Below, piece after piece: positions 33,208-41,661 of a DNA stretch of 64,000 bases; position 1 is the first letter of the stretch; each line of letters opens with the position of its first letter. Made by a program: the position numbers and the translations under genes. The stretch lies in assembly GCA_005222965.1 (NCBI GenBank), contig NJBG01000001.1, positions 208,323 to 272,322 of the forward strand, in the 5' to 3' direction. Source of the DNA: Candidatus Woesearchaeota archaeon B3_Woes (GTDB lineage: Archaea; Nanobdellota; Nanobdellia; Woesearchaeales; B3-WOES). The notes beneath the pieces are model-generated. The model was given only the letters and a program-made list of their open reading frames with translations, searched no databases and was not told where the DNA came from.

Positions 33208-33761
33208 GATTTTTTATTATTCATGGTGCACATGGACACTCAAAAGAGAATTGGTTTCCATGGTTAAAAGAAAAATTAATTCAATTAGGACACGAAGTTA
33301 TAATTCCAGATTTTCCTACACCAGAAAATCAAACATTAGGAAATTGGATAAATGTATTTAAAGAAAATTTTAATAAAATTGATTCAGATACAGTGTTAAT
33401 AGGACATAGCCTTGGTGTTGCATTCATTCTTTCAGTACTTGAAAAAATTAATGTAAAAATAAAAGCTTGTTTTTTGGTTGCTGGATTCATTGGAAGTCTT
33501 GAAGAACGTTCAGAACTTAATGAAATAAACAAGACCTTCGCACAAAAAGAGTTTAATTTTAATAAAATAAAAGAAAACTGTGATAAATTTTTTCTATTCC
33601 ATTCTTTGAACGACCCTTATGTTAAAATAGGAAAAGGAGAAGAGCTCAAAGAAAAACTACATAGTGAACTAATCATAATTGAAGATGCAGGCCATTTTGG
33701 CACAAAAGCAGGATATAGTGAATTTCCACAGCTATTTGAAAAAATAAAAGAATTAAAATGA
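33204..33761 (+). CDS. RBBP9/YdeN-like serine hydrolase
   Basis: A compact 185-residue alpha/beta hydrolase: HGAHGHSKENWFPWL near the start, nucleophile GHSLG, Asp in LNDPYVKIG and His in AGHFGTKAGY. This is the order seen in RBBP9/YdeN hydrolases. Substrate is unknown. It overlaps both neighbours by 4 nt (ATGA), so it is tightly coupled to the decarboxylase and the agmatinase-like gene; a deacylase or amidase step in the polyamine unit is possible. Confidence 0.8.
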   Translation: MRFFIIHGAHGHSKENWFPWLKEKLIQLGHEVIIPDFPTPENQTLGNWINVFKENFNKIDSDTVLIGHSLGVAFILSVLEKINVKIKACFLVAGFIGSLEERSELNEINKTFAQKEFNFNKIKENCDKFFLFHSLNDPYVKIGKGEELKEKLHSELIIIEDAGHFGTKAGYSEFPQLFEKIKELK

Positions 33762-34555
33762 ATTTCATGAATCTACCAGAGAAATATAGAAAGAACGCAT
33801 TTTTTCAAATATTGCCAATTGAATATGAAAATAACCCAACATATGGTAAGGGAGCTAAAAAAGGCCCAAAAGAAATAATAAAAGCTTCTAAACATCTAGA
33901 ATACTATGATGAACAATTTGATAATGAACCATTTGCAAAAGGAATCAAAACTATAAAAAATAAAAAAGAAGTAAATAGTAAATTCACAATAAGTTTAGGT
34001 GGAGACCATTCAATAACAATTGGGGTTGTAAAAGATTTAGAAAAAAAATATAAAGATTTCTCTGTAATTATCCTAGACGCCCATCCTGATATGTTCCACT
34101 CATGGAACAATTCTCAATACAACCATAGATGTGTTTCACAAAGAATCTCTGAAAACCATAATATTTTACAAATTGGAATAAGATCTATGGATATTGATGA
34201 AAAAGAGATAATAGATTCTAAAAAAAACATAAACATAATAAAAGCTTATGATTTCAACAAAGAAAAACTAAAACAAGAACTAAAAAAACTAAAAAATAAA
34301 GTTTACATTTCAATTGATGTTGATGTTTTTGATATAAGTTTCATAAGAAACACAGGAACACCAGAACCAGGGGGATTTTCCTGGAATCAAGTTATAGAAA
34401 TTCTAGAAGAAATATTCAAAAACAAAGAAGTTATCGGAGCAGACATAAATGAATTTGCACCAAGGTATAATTTCAAAGCAGAAGCATTCTCCCTAGCCAA
34501 ACTAGCATATAAAATAATGGCTTTAAAGATATTAAACAAAAACCTTATAAAATAG
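33758..34555 (+). CDS. speB: Agmatinase/arginase family ureohydrolase
   Basis: 265 residues with the binuclear manganese motifs SLGGDHSI, ILDAHPDM and SIDVDVFD, plus GTPEPGGFSW and GADINEFAP typical of agmatinases. It would release urea from agmatine to give putrescine or, as shown for a haloarchaeal pathway, convert an agmatine-derived side chain on IF5A to deoxyhypusine. No spermidine synthase is encoded nearby. It is last in the operon, 17 nt before valS. Confidence 0.85.
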   Translation: MNFMNLPEKYRKNAFFQILPIEYENNPTYGKGAKKGPKEIIKASKHLEYYDEQFDNEPFAKGIKTIKNKKEVNSKFTISLGGDHSITIGVVKDLEKKYKDFSVIILDAHPDMFHSWNNSQYNHRCVSQRISENHNILQIGIRSMDIDEKEIIDSKKNINIIKAYDFNKEKLKQELKKLKNKVYISIDVDVFDISFIRNTGTPEPGGFSWNQVIEILEEIFKNKEVIGADINEFAPRYNFKAEAFSLAKLAYKIMALKILNKNLIK

Positions 34556-34572
34556 CTAAATATTTATTTTCT

Positions 34573-36996
34573 ATGGACATGCCAAAGCATTATGATTCAA
34601 AAAAATCAGAAGAAAAATGGAGAAAGTTTTGGGAAAAAAACAAAACATATCATTTTGACTCAAACTCATCTAAAAATATTTATTCTATAGATACTCCTCC
34701 GCCAACTGTTTCTGGAAAAATGCATATGGGACATGCGTTTGGCAATAGCCAGCAGGATTTTATTGCAAGATTCAAAAGAATGCAGGGATTCAATGTACTA
34801 CAGCCATTTGGAACAGATGACAATGGCCTGCCAACTCAAACACTAATTCAAAAATTAAAAAATGTTAGAGCCAGTCAAATGGATAGAAAAGAGTTCAGAA
34901 AATTATGCCTAGAAACTCTAGAAAAAGAATTAAAACCAAGATATAGTCAGGATTGGAAAAATCTGGGAATAAGCTGTGATTTTGATGTTACATATTCTAC
35001 AATTGATAAACACTGTCAAAAAATATCACAAAAATCATTTTTAGATTTATATAAACAAGGAAGAGAATACAGAAAAAAATCACCTGCAATGTTCTGTCCA
35101 AAATGTCAGACAGCCATCTCACAAGTTGAATGTGAAGATAAAGACATTCCTTCATTTTTCAATGATGTTGTTTTCAAAGTAAGGGATAAGGAATTAATAA
35201 TAGCAACAACAAGACCAGAGCTATTACCTTCCTGTGTTGCTGTTTTCTACCATCCAGATGATAAACGCTATCAAAAGCTTAAAGGAAAAACAGCAAAAGT
35301 TCCTATATTTGATTTTGAAGTTCCAATTCTGGAAGATGATAGAGCAGACCCGGAAAAAGGAACAGGAATTGTAATGTGCTGCACCTTTGGTGATTCAACA
35401 GACGCAGAATGGCAAAAAGCACATAATCTGCCAATCAAAGAATCCATTGGAAAAGATGGTAAGATGACTAAAATTACAGGAAAGTATAAAGGGTTAAAAA
35501 TAGAAGATGCAAGAAAACAGATAATTAAAGATATGCAAGAAAAGAAATTACTAAAATCCCAAAAACCAATAACTCATCCTATAAATGTTCATGAAAGATG
35601 TGGAACTCCTATTGAATTTATTAATTCTAAACAATGGTTTATAAAATATCTTGACCTAAAAGAAGACATGCTTAAATGGGGAAACGAACTAAATTGGTTT
35701 CCTAAACATATGAAAAACAGATACGACAATTGGGTTAAAGGTTTGCAATGGGATTGGTGTATCTCAAGACAAATCTATTTTGGAATCCCATTCCCGGTCT
35801 GGTATTGTGAAGATTGTGATGAGATTATCCTAGCAAATGAAAAAGATTTACCAGTTGACCCAGTTGAAGACAAACCACCAGTAAAAGAATGCCCAAAATG
35901 TAAAAGCAAGAAAATTATAGGAGAAAAAGATATTATAAACACATGGGCAACTTCTTCCTTAACCCCAACACTTGTAAAAGAATTGTTCAAAGGAAAACCC
36001 GTTTACAATACTCTAATCAAAAATCCTATAAGTTTAAGGCCTCAAGGCCACGACATAATTTCTTTCTGGTTATTCAATACAGTTGTAAAAAGCAAATTGC
36101 ATTTCAATATGAAACCATGGAATGACTGTTTCATAAATGGCTGGATGCTTGACCCAAAAGGGAAAAAGATGTCCAAATCAAAAGGAAATATTATTGAACC
36201 AGGAGATATGATTGAAAAATATTCAGTAGACGCCCTAAGATTCATGGCTGGAAGCACAAAGCTTGGTGATGATTTATCTTTCCCTGAAAAAGAATTAGTA
36301 ACAGGACAAAAATTCATAACAAAATTCTGGAATGCCTCTAAATTTGCAATAATGCACTTAGAAGATTATGATCTAAAAAAACCTAAACAACTAGAAGGAT
36401 TTGACAGATGGATTCTAAGCAAATTAAACAATTTAATCAAAACTTCTACAGAAACCTTTGAAAAATATGAGTTTTCAAAAACAAAAGCAGAAACAGAAAA
36501 ATTCTTTTGGCAGCTTTTATGCGACAATTACTTAGAAATCGCAAAAGACAGATTATACAACCCAGATACAAGAGGAAAAGAACAAAGAAAATCAGCACAA
36601 TACTCATTATACACATCAGTACTAGCATGCCTGAAATTAATAGCACCAATAACACCTTTTTTCACAGAAGAAATACATCATCTATACTTTGCAGACAAAG
36701 AAAAAACAAAATCTATTCACATTTCTAAATGGCCTGAATACAATAAAAAACTAGAAGATAAAAAAGCAGAAAAAGCAGGAGATGTTGCAATTGAAATCAT
36801 TGCTGCTGTACGCCAGCATAAAACACAAAAACAAAAATCACTAAAAGAACCTGTAAAAGTTTTAACAATCCAGACAAAAGAAAAACTAGATGATTTTGTA
36901 GATGACATAAGAGCAACAATAAAAGCAGAAAAAATAGAATTTGGCAAAGGTAATATAAAAATTGATGAAGATTTAAGTATAAAAATTGAATTTTAG
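34573..36996 (+). CDS. valS: Valyl-tRNA synthetase
   Basis: Class Ia synthetase of 807 residues. The ATP motifs are HMGHAFG (HIGH) and KKMSKSKGN (KMSKS); the editing domain (about residues 200-345) contains TTRPELLPSC and the zinc-like clusters CPKCQTAISQVEC and CEDCDE/CPKCKSKK are present. It is of the archaeal/eukaryal-like type and slightly short at the C-terminus. It starts 17 nt after the agmatinase-like gene and overlaps convergent rtcA by 4 nt. Confidence 0.97.
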   Translation: MDMPKHYDSKKSEEKWRKFWEKNKTYHFDSNSSKNIYSIDTPPPTVSGKMHMGHAFGNSQQDFIARFKRMQGFNVLQPFGTDDNGLPTQTLIQKLKNVRASQMDRKEFRKLCLETLEKELKPRYSQDWKNLGISCDFDVTYSTIDKHCQKISQKSFLDLYKQGREYRKKSPAMFCPKCQTAISQVECEDKDIPSFFNDVVFKVRDKELIIATTRPELLPSCVAVFYHPDDKRYQKLKGKTAKVPIFDFEVPILEDDRADPEKGTGIVMCCTFGDSTDAEWQKAHNLPIKESIGKDGKMTKITGKYKGLKIEDARKQIIKDMQEKKLLKSQKPITHPINVHERCGTPIEFINSKQWFIKYLDLKEDMLKWGNELNWFPKHMKNRYDNWVKGLQWDWCISRQIYFGIPFPVWYCEDCDEIILANEKDLPVDPVEDKPPVKECPKCKSKKIIGEKDIINTWATSSLTPTLVKELFKGKPVYNTLIKNPISLRPQGHDIISFWLFNTVVKSKLHFNMKPWNDCFINGWMLDPKGKKMSKSKGNIIEPGDMIEKYSVDALRFMAGSTKLGDDLSFPEKELVTGQKFITKFWNASKFAIMHLEDYDLKKPKQLEGFDRWILSKLNNLIKTSTETFEKYEFSKTKAETEKFFWQLLCDNYLEIAKDRLYNPDTRGKEQRKSAQYSLYTSVLACLKLIAPITPFFTEEIHHLYFADKEKTKSIHISKWPEYNKKLEDKKAEKAGDVAIEIIAAVRQHKTQKQKSLKEPVKVLTIQTKEKLDDFVDDIRATIKAEKIEFGKGNIKIDEDLSIKIEF

Positions 36997-38051
36997 ATTG
37001 ATTTAATGGTATTTCCTTCTACTTTAAATTTTTTCCCAAGAAATTGTTCTACAACATAGATATTTGTTAGAGTATGGTTAGTTATTTTAGAAGTTTTTAT
37101 TTCACTTCCAGGAATTAAACCCATAAATGGAATTAGATTATCTGCTAAATGCTGATCAACTGGTGCTTTAGAATTTATTTCATCTATTAATTTTTGAGCA
37201 GCCTCTTTTCCAACATCTCCAGAAGGTTTTCCTTTTTCTCCAAGAGCATCAGAACCAATTTTAATTGGGTTCAAATAACCTAGTTCTTCTTCTTCCTTTG
37301 AAAAAACAGCCCACAAGGTTATTCCAGAGCCAGTTGATAATGTATCTGAATATTGTGCATCAATTGTTATAGGAACTTTTAATTGACTTAAATTTATTTT
37401 AGCTGATTTTAATTGTCTTTCTGCTACTTCTATCTCCTGTAAATCATGTGAAGCATGACTTATTCCTTTTATCTGAATTAGGCCTCCTTGTTCTGTTAAA
37501 TCTATTTTAGGAGAATCTTCAAGATTTTCTAAGTTGTATTTTGGCCTTATTGTCAATATTATTTTTCCTCCTCCTTTTGGATAATAACCCCTTTTCTCTA
37601 ATTTTAATTCTATTTTTTCTGCATATTTATTTAGCTGAGGTAGAATTATTTCCTTAAGATAATCTATTTGGGGACTATACTTAACATCTGTTCCGCCAAC
37701 TATTTCTATTTTTTTTGCTTTTTGTGAGAATAAACAAGGCAAAAGCAAAGACTGCAATAATAAAGTTATAGAACCTGCTGTTTCTATATCCACTTTTATT
37801 TTTGTAGAACTAATTTTATTTGGAAAATATCTTAATTTTTCAGAACCAAGTTCATCTCCACCAACCTTAGCATTGCATAATTGCTGTAAAGCCTTAATAC
37901 AATACAAATGCTGATTTTTCAAGCCTGGCTTAGGTCTTCCTTTTCTTATATTTATTATTTCAAATGGTTTTTGAAACAAAGTAGAATAAGCCAAAGCAGT
38001 ACGTAATATCTGTCCTCCGCCTTCGTTGTAAGATCCATCTATTTGTAGCAT
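36993..38051 (-). CDS. rtcA: RNA 3'-terminal phosphate cyclase
   Basis: RtcA converts RNA 3'-phosphates to 2',3'-cyclic phosphates using ATP; RtcB can then ligate such ends. 352 residues, with the family signatures DGSYNEGGGQILRTALA, IRKGRPKPGLKNQH, RGYYPKGGGKI and HLADNLIPFMGL. The TATA box AAATATATAAAC (38077-38087, minus) is centred 27-29 nt before the ATG. It is 9.5 kb from rtcB but in the same window as archease and two multi-intron tRNAs. Confidence 0.95.
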   Translation of the reverse strand: MLQIDGSYNEGGGQILRTALAYSTLFQKPFEIINIRKGRPKPGLKNQHLYCIKALQQLCNAKVGGDELGSEKLRYFPNKISSTKIKVDIETAGSITLLLQSLLLPCLFSQKAKKIEIVGGTDVKYSPQIDYLKEIILPQLNKYAEKIELKLEKRGYYPKGGGKIILTIRPKYNLENLEDSPKIDLTEQGGLIQIKGISHASHDLQEIEVAERQLKSAKINLSQLKVPITIDAQYSDTLSTGSGITLWAVFSKEEEELGYLNPIKIGSDALGEKGKPSGDVGKEAAQKLIDEINSKAPVDQHLADNLIPFMGLIPGSEIKTSKITNHTLTNIYVVEQFLGKKFKVEGNTIKSI

Positions 38052-38104
38052 AATTAATGAAAAAAACAGTAGTTTATATATTTAGCTCAAAATACCCGAA
38101 ATCT

Positions 38105-38145
38105 TTATATACTAGTAATAAGTGTGTATAATATATACTAGTATA
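38105..38145 (+). promoter_or_regulatory. Two TATACTAGTA repeats at the wHTH gene promoter
   Basis: TTATATACTAGTA (38105-38117) and ATATATACTAGTATA (38131-38145) are direct copies 26-28 bp apart; the second contains the perfect palindrome TATACTAGTATA. The first overlaps the TATA box, the second the expected start site, an arrangement suited to autorepression by the gene product at 38151. Confidence 0.5.
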
Positions 38146-38150
38146 AAGGA

Positions 38151-38357
38151 ATGGCAAAGCTAGAAAGAGTTATTGCGGAAACAAAAGAAATTCTTAGAAA
38201 AGATACTAGAGGATTGACTATTAGAGAGATTTCTGAAAAAACTAAAGTTTCTAGGATAACTGCTGCAATGGCTTTAATGAAACTAGAAGGAGCTGAATTA
38301 ATTGATGTAAGAGTTATTGGAAATTGTAAATTACATTATTTGAAATATGGTAAATAA
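38151..38357 (+). CDS. Small winged-helix transcriptional regulator
   Basis: A 68-residue DNA-binding protein: an N-terminal helix (MAKLERVIAETKEIL), a helix-turn-helix (LTIREISEKTKVSRITAAMA) and a wing (ELIDVRVIGNCKLHYLKY). It ends 1 nt before the convergent coiled-coil gene. Repeats in its own promoter suggest self-control. Confidence 0.75.
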   Translation: MAKLERVIAETKEILRKDTRGLTIREISEKTKVSRITAAMALMKLEGAELIDVRVIGNCKLHYLKYGK

Positions 38358-38358
38358 A

Positions 38359-40539
38359 TTACAAAGAAGCTATTTTAAGATCTGTTTCTAATTCTATCAA
38401 ATCATAATTTATTCCTTTCTTCTCTTTATCTCCAGCTCTAATTTTTCTCTGCATTGATTGTATTTGTTTTATCAAAGAAGTTGCTTCAGCTATCTGATTA
38501 GAATTTATTAATTTCCTAGCTTCCTCTATAGATGAATGGATATCTTCATATTTGGTTTTATCTTCTGCTTTTTTAGGAGTTTTAGGAACAGCATCTTTTA
38601 ATTGTTCAACAAATTCTTTTTCTTCAATTTTAGCTAATTTCTCTTCAATAATTCCTTCTTTGTCCCATAATTTTCTTTCTCTTGATTCAACACCTTTTAT
38701 TTTATCTTCAGTACGAATCATATCTAATTCTTTCATCACACTTTTTTCTTCTATTGCTTTTAACTCTTCTAAATCCTGTCTCTTTTGTTCACTCAAAAGA
38801 TTCTCCTCATCATCTAACTCTCTTAAGAATCTGTTTTTATCTTCAATCTTTCTGTTTAATGAATTATAAACATCAGTTAAGATAGCTATCCTGCGGTTTA
38901 AATCTTCTGCTTTATCTACTAGCTCTTTAGATCTCCTTATTTTTGCTTCCCTCTCTGATACTATTTTTTCCCTTTTATCAAGATTAGAAACATGACTTTT
39001 AACATATTTTTCTTTTTTACTTATTGAATCTTTAGATTTCTCAATCTTTTCTAAAGTTTTATTATATTTATCAGCATTTTTCAAAGAATTATCTAATTCT
39101 TTTTTACTATCAATAAATACTTTCTTGCTGTCCTCTAATAAGCCTTCTATAGTATCCCATTCTTCTTTTAAACCGTCTACTTTATTTTCTTTTTCAGCTA
39201 ATTTAAAATCTATTTCATCTTTTATTTTAAATATAATAGAAGCATTTGCTCTTAACACATCTTTCTTCTTTTTTAACTCTTTTAATCTGGCTGTTACTTG
39301 ATCTTCTTCATTAAGCAGTAAAGCTCTGTTATCTTCAACTTCTTTTAATTTAGCATTAACATCTTTTTCTCTTTGTGATAAATCCTTTTGTTGATCTTCT
39401 AATCCTTTAGTTTTACTCATATTTTGATTTTGTAAAGAACTTATCTCTTTTTTTGCCATTTCTAATTCTTTATTTTTACTAAAATGCTCCTTGCCTAAAA
39501 CATCAAGTTCCAATTTTTTCTTTTTTATTTCTTCTTCAATTGGTTTTTTACTATCTTTTAATTTTTTTACCTCTTTTTCCCATTTCACCCTGTCTTTAAT
39601 AATGTTAGAAGCTTGTTTTTCGAGGTCTTTTTGTTTATTTTTCATTAAACTTTCCTGAACACTTACTAACCTCTCTCTTTCAGAAATCTTTTTCAAAACA
39701 TCTTCACGTTTCTTCATAAGTTCAAGTTTTCTATTAATTTCATCTTCTTTTTTTACAAGGCGAAGTTTTTCAAGAGCTCCTTCTTTGCTTTTACGAACAA
39801 ATTCATTTCTAATATTCTGAAGTTCTTTTTTCATTCCTAATAAATTTGATTCAATAGATTTTTTCTCGTTTGATAATATTGTTACCTCTTTTCCCAGTTG
39901 TAATTTTTTCTTCAAACTCTTGTTTAATGATTCCTCTATTTTCCTCTCTCTATTTTTCATTAAATCTTCTCTGGAATTAATCAATATCTCTCTATCAGAA
40001 ACCTTTCTTTCTCTTAGATTAATTTCATTTGCCGCTTCTTTTAATTTTTCAAATTCTTTTAAACCAGCTAAAATCTCTTTTTCTTTCTCCAACAATATTT
40101 TTTTATCGTCGTTTGTTATTTTTTGTCTTTTTCTAAATTCTTGTTCAACTAATTTTAATTTTTTTCCCTTTTCGGTTAATTGATTGTCAAGTAATCTGTC
40201 TTTTTTAGTAAATTCTTTTTCTAAATAATCTTTCTTTCTATTAAGCAAGAATATCTTCCTTTCAAGATATGCTTTATCTTTTTTCCATTTGTGTTGATCA
40301 CGGCTTAGTTGTTTATGCCCTGCCATAATTTCCATTTCTTGTTCATTAAGTTGTGTTGATTTAACACTAGCATATTTCTCAACTTCAAGCTTTTTTTGTT
40401 CAAGTTCTTTTTTTAACCTATTGATTTTGGTAACTTTCCTACTCTTCACTTTTTTCTTAGAAACAGGTTTTGGAGGAGAGGGAGCCTTATCTAACACTTT
40501 ATTTTTATCCTTCTTGCCAAATCCCAACCCCATACCCAA
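38359..40539 (-). CDS. Long coiled-coil protein (726 residues)
   Basis: Apart from a Lys/Pro-rich N-terminus (SPPKPVSKKKVKSRK) and about 80 C-terminal residues (EEARKLINSNQIAEATSLIK), the whole protein is a charged coiled coil dominated by Lys, Glu and Leu. There is no Walker motif, so it is not an SMC or Rad50 ATPase, and no membrane segment. A structural or scaffolding role is plausible. The helical C-terminal segment resembles those found in archaeal coiled-coil proteins of unknown role. Confidence 0.75.
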   Translation of the reverse strand: MGMGLGFGKKDKNKVLDKAPSPPKPVSKKKVKSRKVTKINRLKKELEQKKLEVEKYASVKSTQLNEQEMEIMAGHKQLSRDQHKWKKDKAYLERKIFLLNRKKDYLEKEFTKKDRLLDNQLTEKGKKLKLVEQEFRKRQKITNDDKKILLEKEKEILAGLKEFEKLKEAANEINLRERKVSDREILINSREDLMKNRERKIEESLNKSLKKKLQLGKEVTILSNEKKSIESNLLGMKKELQNIRNEFVRKSKEGALEKLRLVKKEDEINRKLELMKKREDVLKKISERERLVSVQESLMKNKQKDLEKQASNIIKDRVKWEKEVKKLKDSKKPIEEEIKKKKLELDVLGKEHFSKNKELEMAKKEISSLQNQNMSKTKGLEDQQKDLSQREKDVNAKLKEVEDNRALLLNEEDQVTARLKELKKKKDVLRANASIIFKIKDEIDFKLAEKENKVDGLKEEWDTIEGLLEDSKKVFIDSKKELDNSLKNADKYNKTLEKIEKSKDSISKKEKYVKSHVSNLDKREKIVSEREAKIRRSKELVDKAEDLNRRIAILTDVYNSLNRKIEDKNRFLRELDDEENLLSEQKRQDLEELKAIEEKSVMKELDMIRTEDKIKGVESRERKLWDKEGIIEEKLAKIEEKEFVEQLKDAVPKTPKKAEDKTKYEDIHSSIEEARKLINSNQIAEATSLIKQIQSMQRKIRAGDKEKKGINYDLIELETDLKIASL

Positions 40540-40638
40540 AAAACGTCACTAGTCCTTTATTAATCTTTATTACCCTTTTGGAATGGTATAAAGAGCTGCA
40601 ATCGTAATATTTATAAAGGCATCTTTAATCCATAGGTC

Positions 40639-40815
40639 ATGGAAGACCAAAAATTAATATGTTCATCTTGTAAAAAAAGAATAACAAACAAACAAGGAGT
40701 AGTTAGATTTATGTGTCCTAACTGCGAAAAACAAGAGATAGTTAGATGTAAATCATGCAGACAAAACGCTGCAAAATACAAATGTCAATCCTGTGATTTT
40801 GCTGGTCCTAATTGA
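40639..40815 (+). CDS. HVO_2753-like zinc-ribbon protein
   Basis: A 58-residue protein with four CxxC pairs: CSSC, CPNC, CKSC and CQSC, spaced to hold two zinc ions. It matches the small archaeal zinc-finger protein typically encoded directly before elongation factor 1-beta, as here (next start 1 nt after this stop). It is presumed RNA- or ribosome-associated. The TATA box ATATTTATAAAGG (40608-40620) is centred about 25-27 nt before the ATG. Confidence 0.85.
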   Translation: MEDQKLICSSCKKRITNKQGVVRFMCPNCEKQEIVRCKSCRQNAAKYKCQSCDFAGPN

Positions 40816-40816
40816 A

Positions 40817-41095
40817 ATGACAAACGTAATTATTACACTAAAGATAATGCCTGAATCTCCTGAAGTAGATTTAACTAAACTTAAAGAAGAAACACTAAAA
40901 CTAATAAAAGAGTTTGCAGGAGAAGGTGAAACAAAAACAGAGGAAAAACCAATTGCATTTGGTTTAAAATCACTGGATATAATCTTTATTATGGATGAAT
41001 CACAAGGTTCAACAGATTCATTAGAAGAAAGCATAAAATCAATTTCTGGAGTTCAATCAGTAGAAGTTATTGATGTTAGAAGAGCTATTGGTTAA
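40817..41095 (+). CDS. ef1b: Elongation factor 1-beta (aEF-1beta)
   Basis: 92-residue guanine nucleotide exchange factor for aEF-1A. NVIITLKIMPESPEVDL at the start, FGLKSLDIIFIMDES in the middle and SISGVQSVEVIDVRRAIG at the end are diagnostic. The frame is open to 40793, but the ATG at 40817 comes 1 nt after the zinc-finger gene stop, giving the usual two-gene translation operon. Confidence 0.93.
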   Translation: MTNVIITLKIMPESPEVDLTKLKEETLKLIKEFAGEGETKTEEKPIAFGLKSLDIIFIMDESQGSTDSLEESIKSISGVQSVEVIDVRRAIG

Positions 41096-41138
41096 TTATT
41101 ATCTAAAAAATAATTAACACACAAAAAATTGTGAAGTT

Positions 41139-41597
41139 CTAAACTGGGTATTGCCTATCTTGAATTGGATTAGTATGTTGCGTTGAATGACCTAAATTTG
41201 ATTCTAAACCTTGAGAATGCTGTAATGCATCTTCAACTACACTTAATAGTTGTGTTAATTCAAATGGTTTATCTAAAACAGCAACAGGATTTAATTCATT
41301 TATTCTATCCTTTTGACTATCATCCATTCCACCACTCATAAATATAATAGAAGAGCCATTTATTCCTTCTTCTTCAATTTGTTTATAAAATCCAGGACCG
41401 TCTAAATTAGGCATGCAAACATCACTAATATAAAGATCAAAAGGGGTTTCTTCTTCATATGCTTCTCTTACAGCATCCACTCCTTTTAACCCATCTTCTA
41501 CGGTAACAACATTATAGCCTTTTCCTTGTAGTATCATTAAACAGAAATCTCTACATTGTTTAGTATCATCTAAAACTAAAATTTTTTCTCCAGCCAT
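41139..41597 (-). CDS. CheY-like response regulator receiver protein
   Basis: 152 residues: receiver domain with Asp10/Asp11 (LVLDDTK), phospho-acceptor Asp in LYISDVCMPNLDGP, a Ser in FMSGG and Lys in LDKPFE. The last 25 residues form a Gln/His/Asn-rich tail without a known output domain, so signalling is by protein contact. No kinase gene is adjacent; the truncated frame at 1-250 with an H-box-like stretch is the only hint in the window. Confidence 0.9.
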   Translation of the reverse strand: MAGEKILVLDDTKQCRDFCLMILQGKGYNVVTVEDGLKGVDAVREAYEEETPFDLYISDVCMPNLDGPGFYKQIEEEGINGSSIIFMSGGMDDSQKDRINELNPVAVLDKPFELTQLLSVVEDALQHSQGLESNLGHSTQHTNPIQDRQYPV

Positions 41598-41661
41598 TTT
41601 TTATAATACCTATATTTATTTACTACTTAAAAATAATAACATATATTTAAAACTTTGCATT

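Noticed and set aside
38552-38869. Ser/Phe-rich plus-strand frames opposite the coiled-coil gene
   Set aside because: They are antisense to Lys/Glu heptads and have no start signals.
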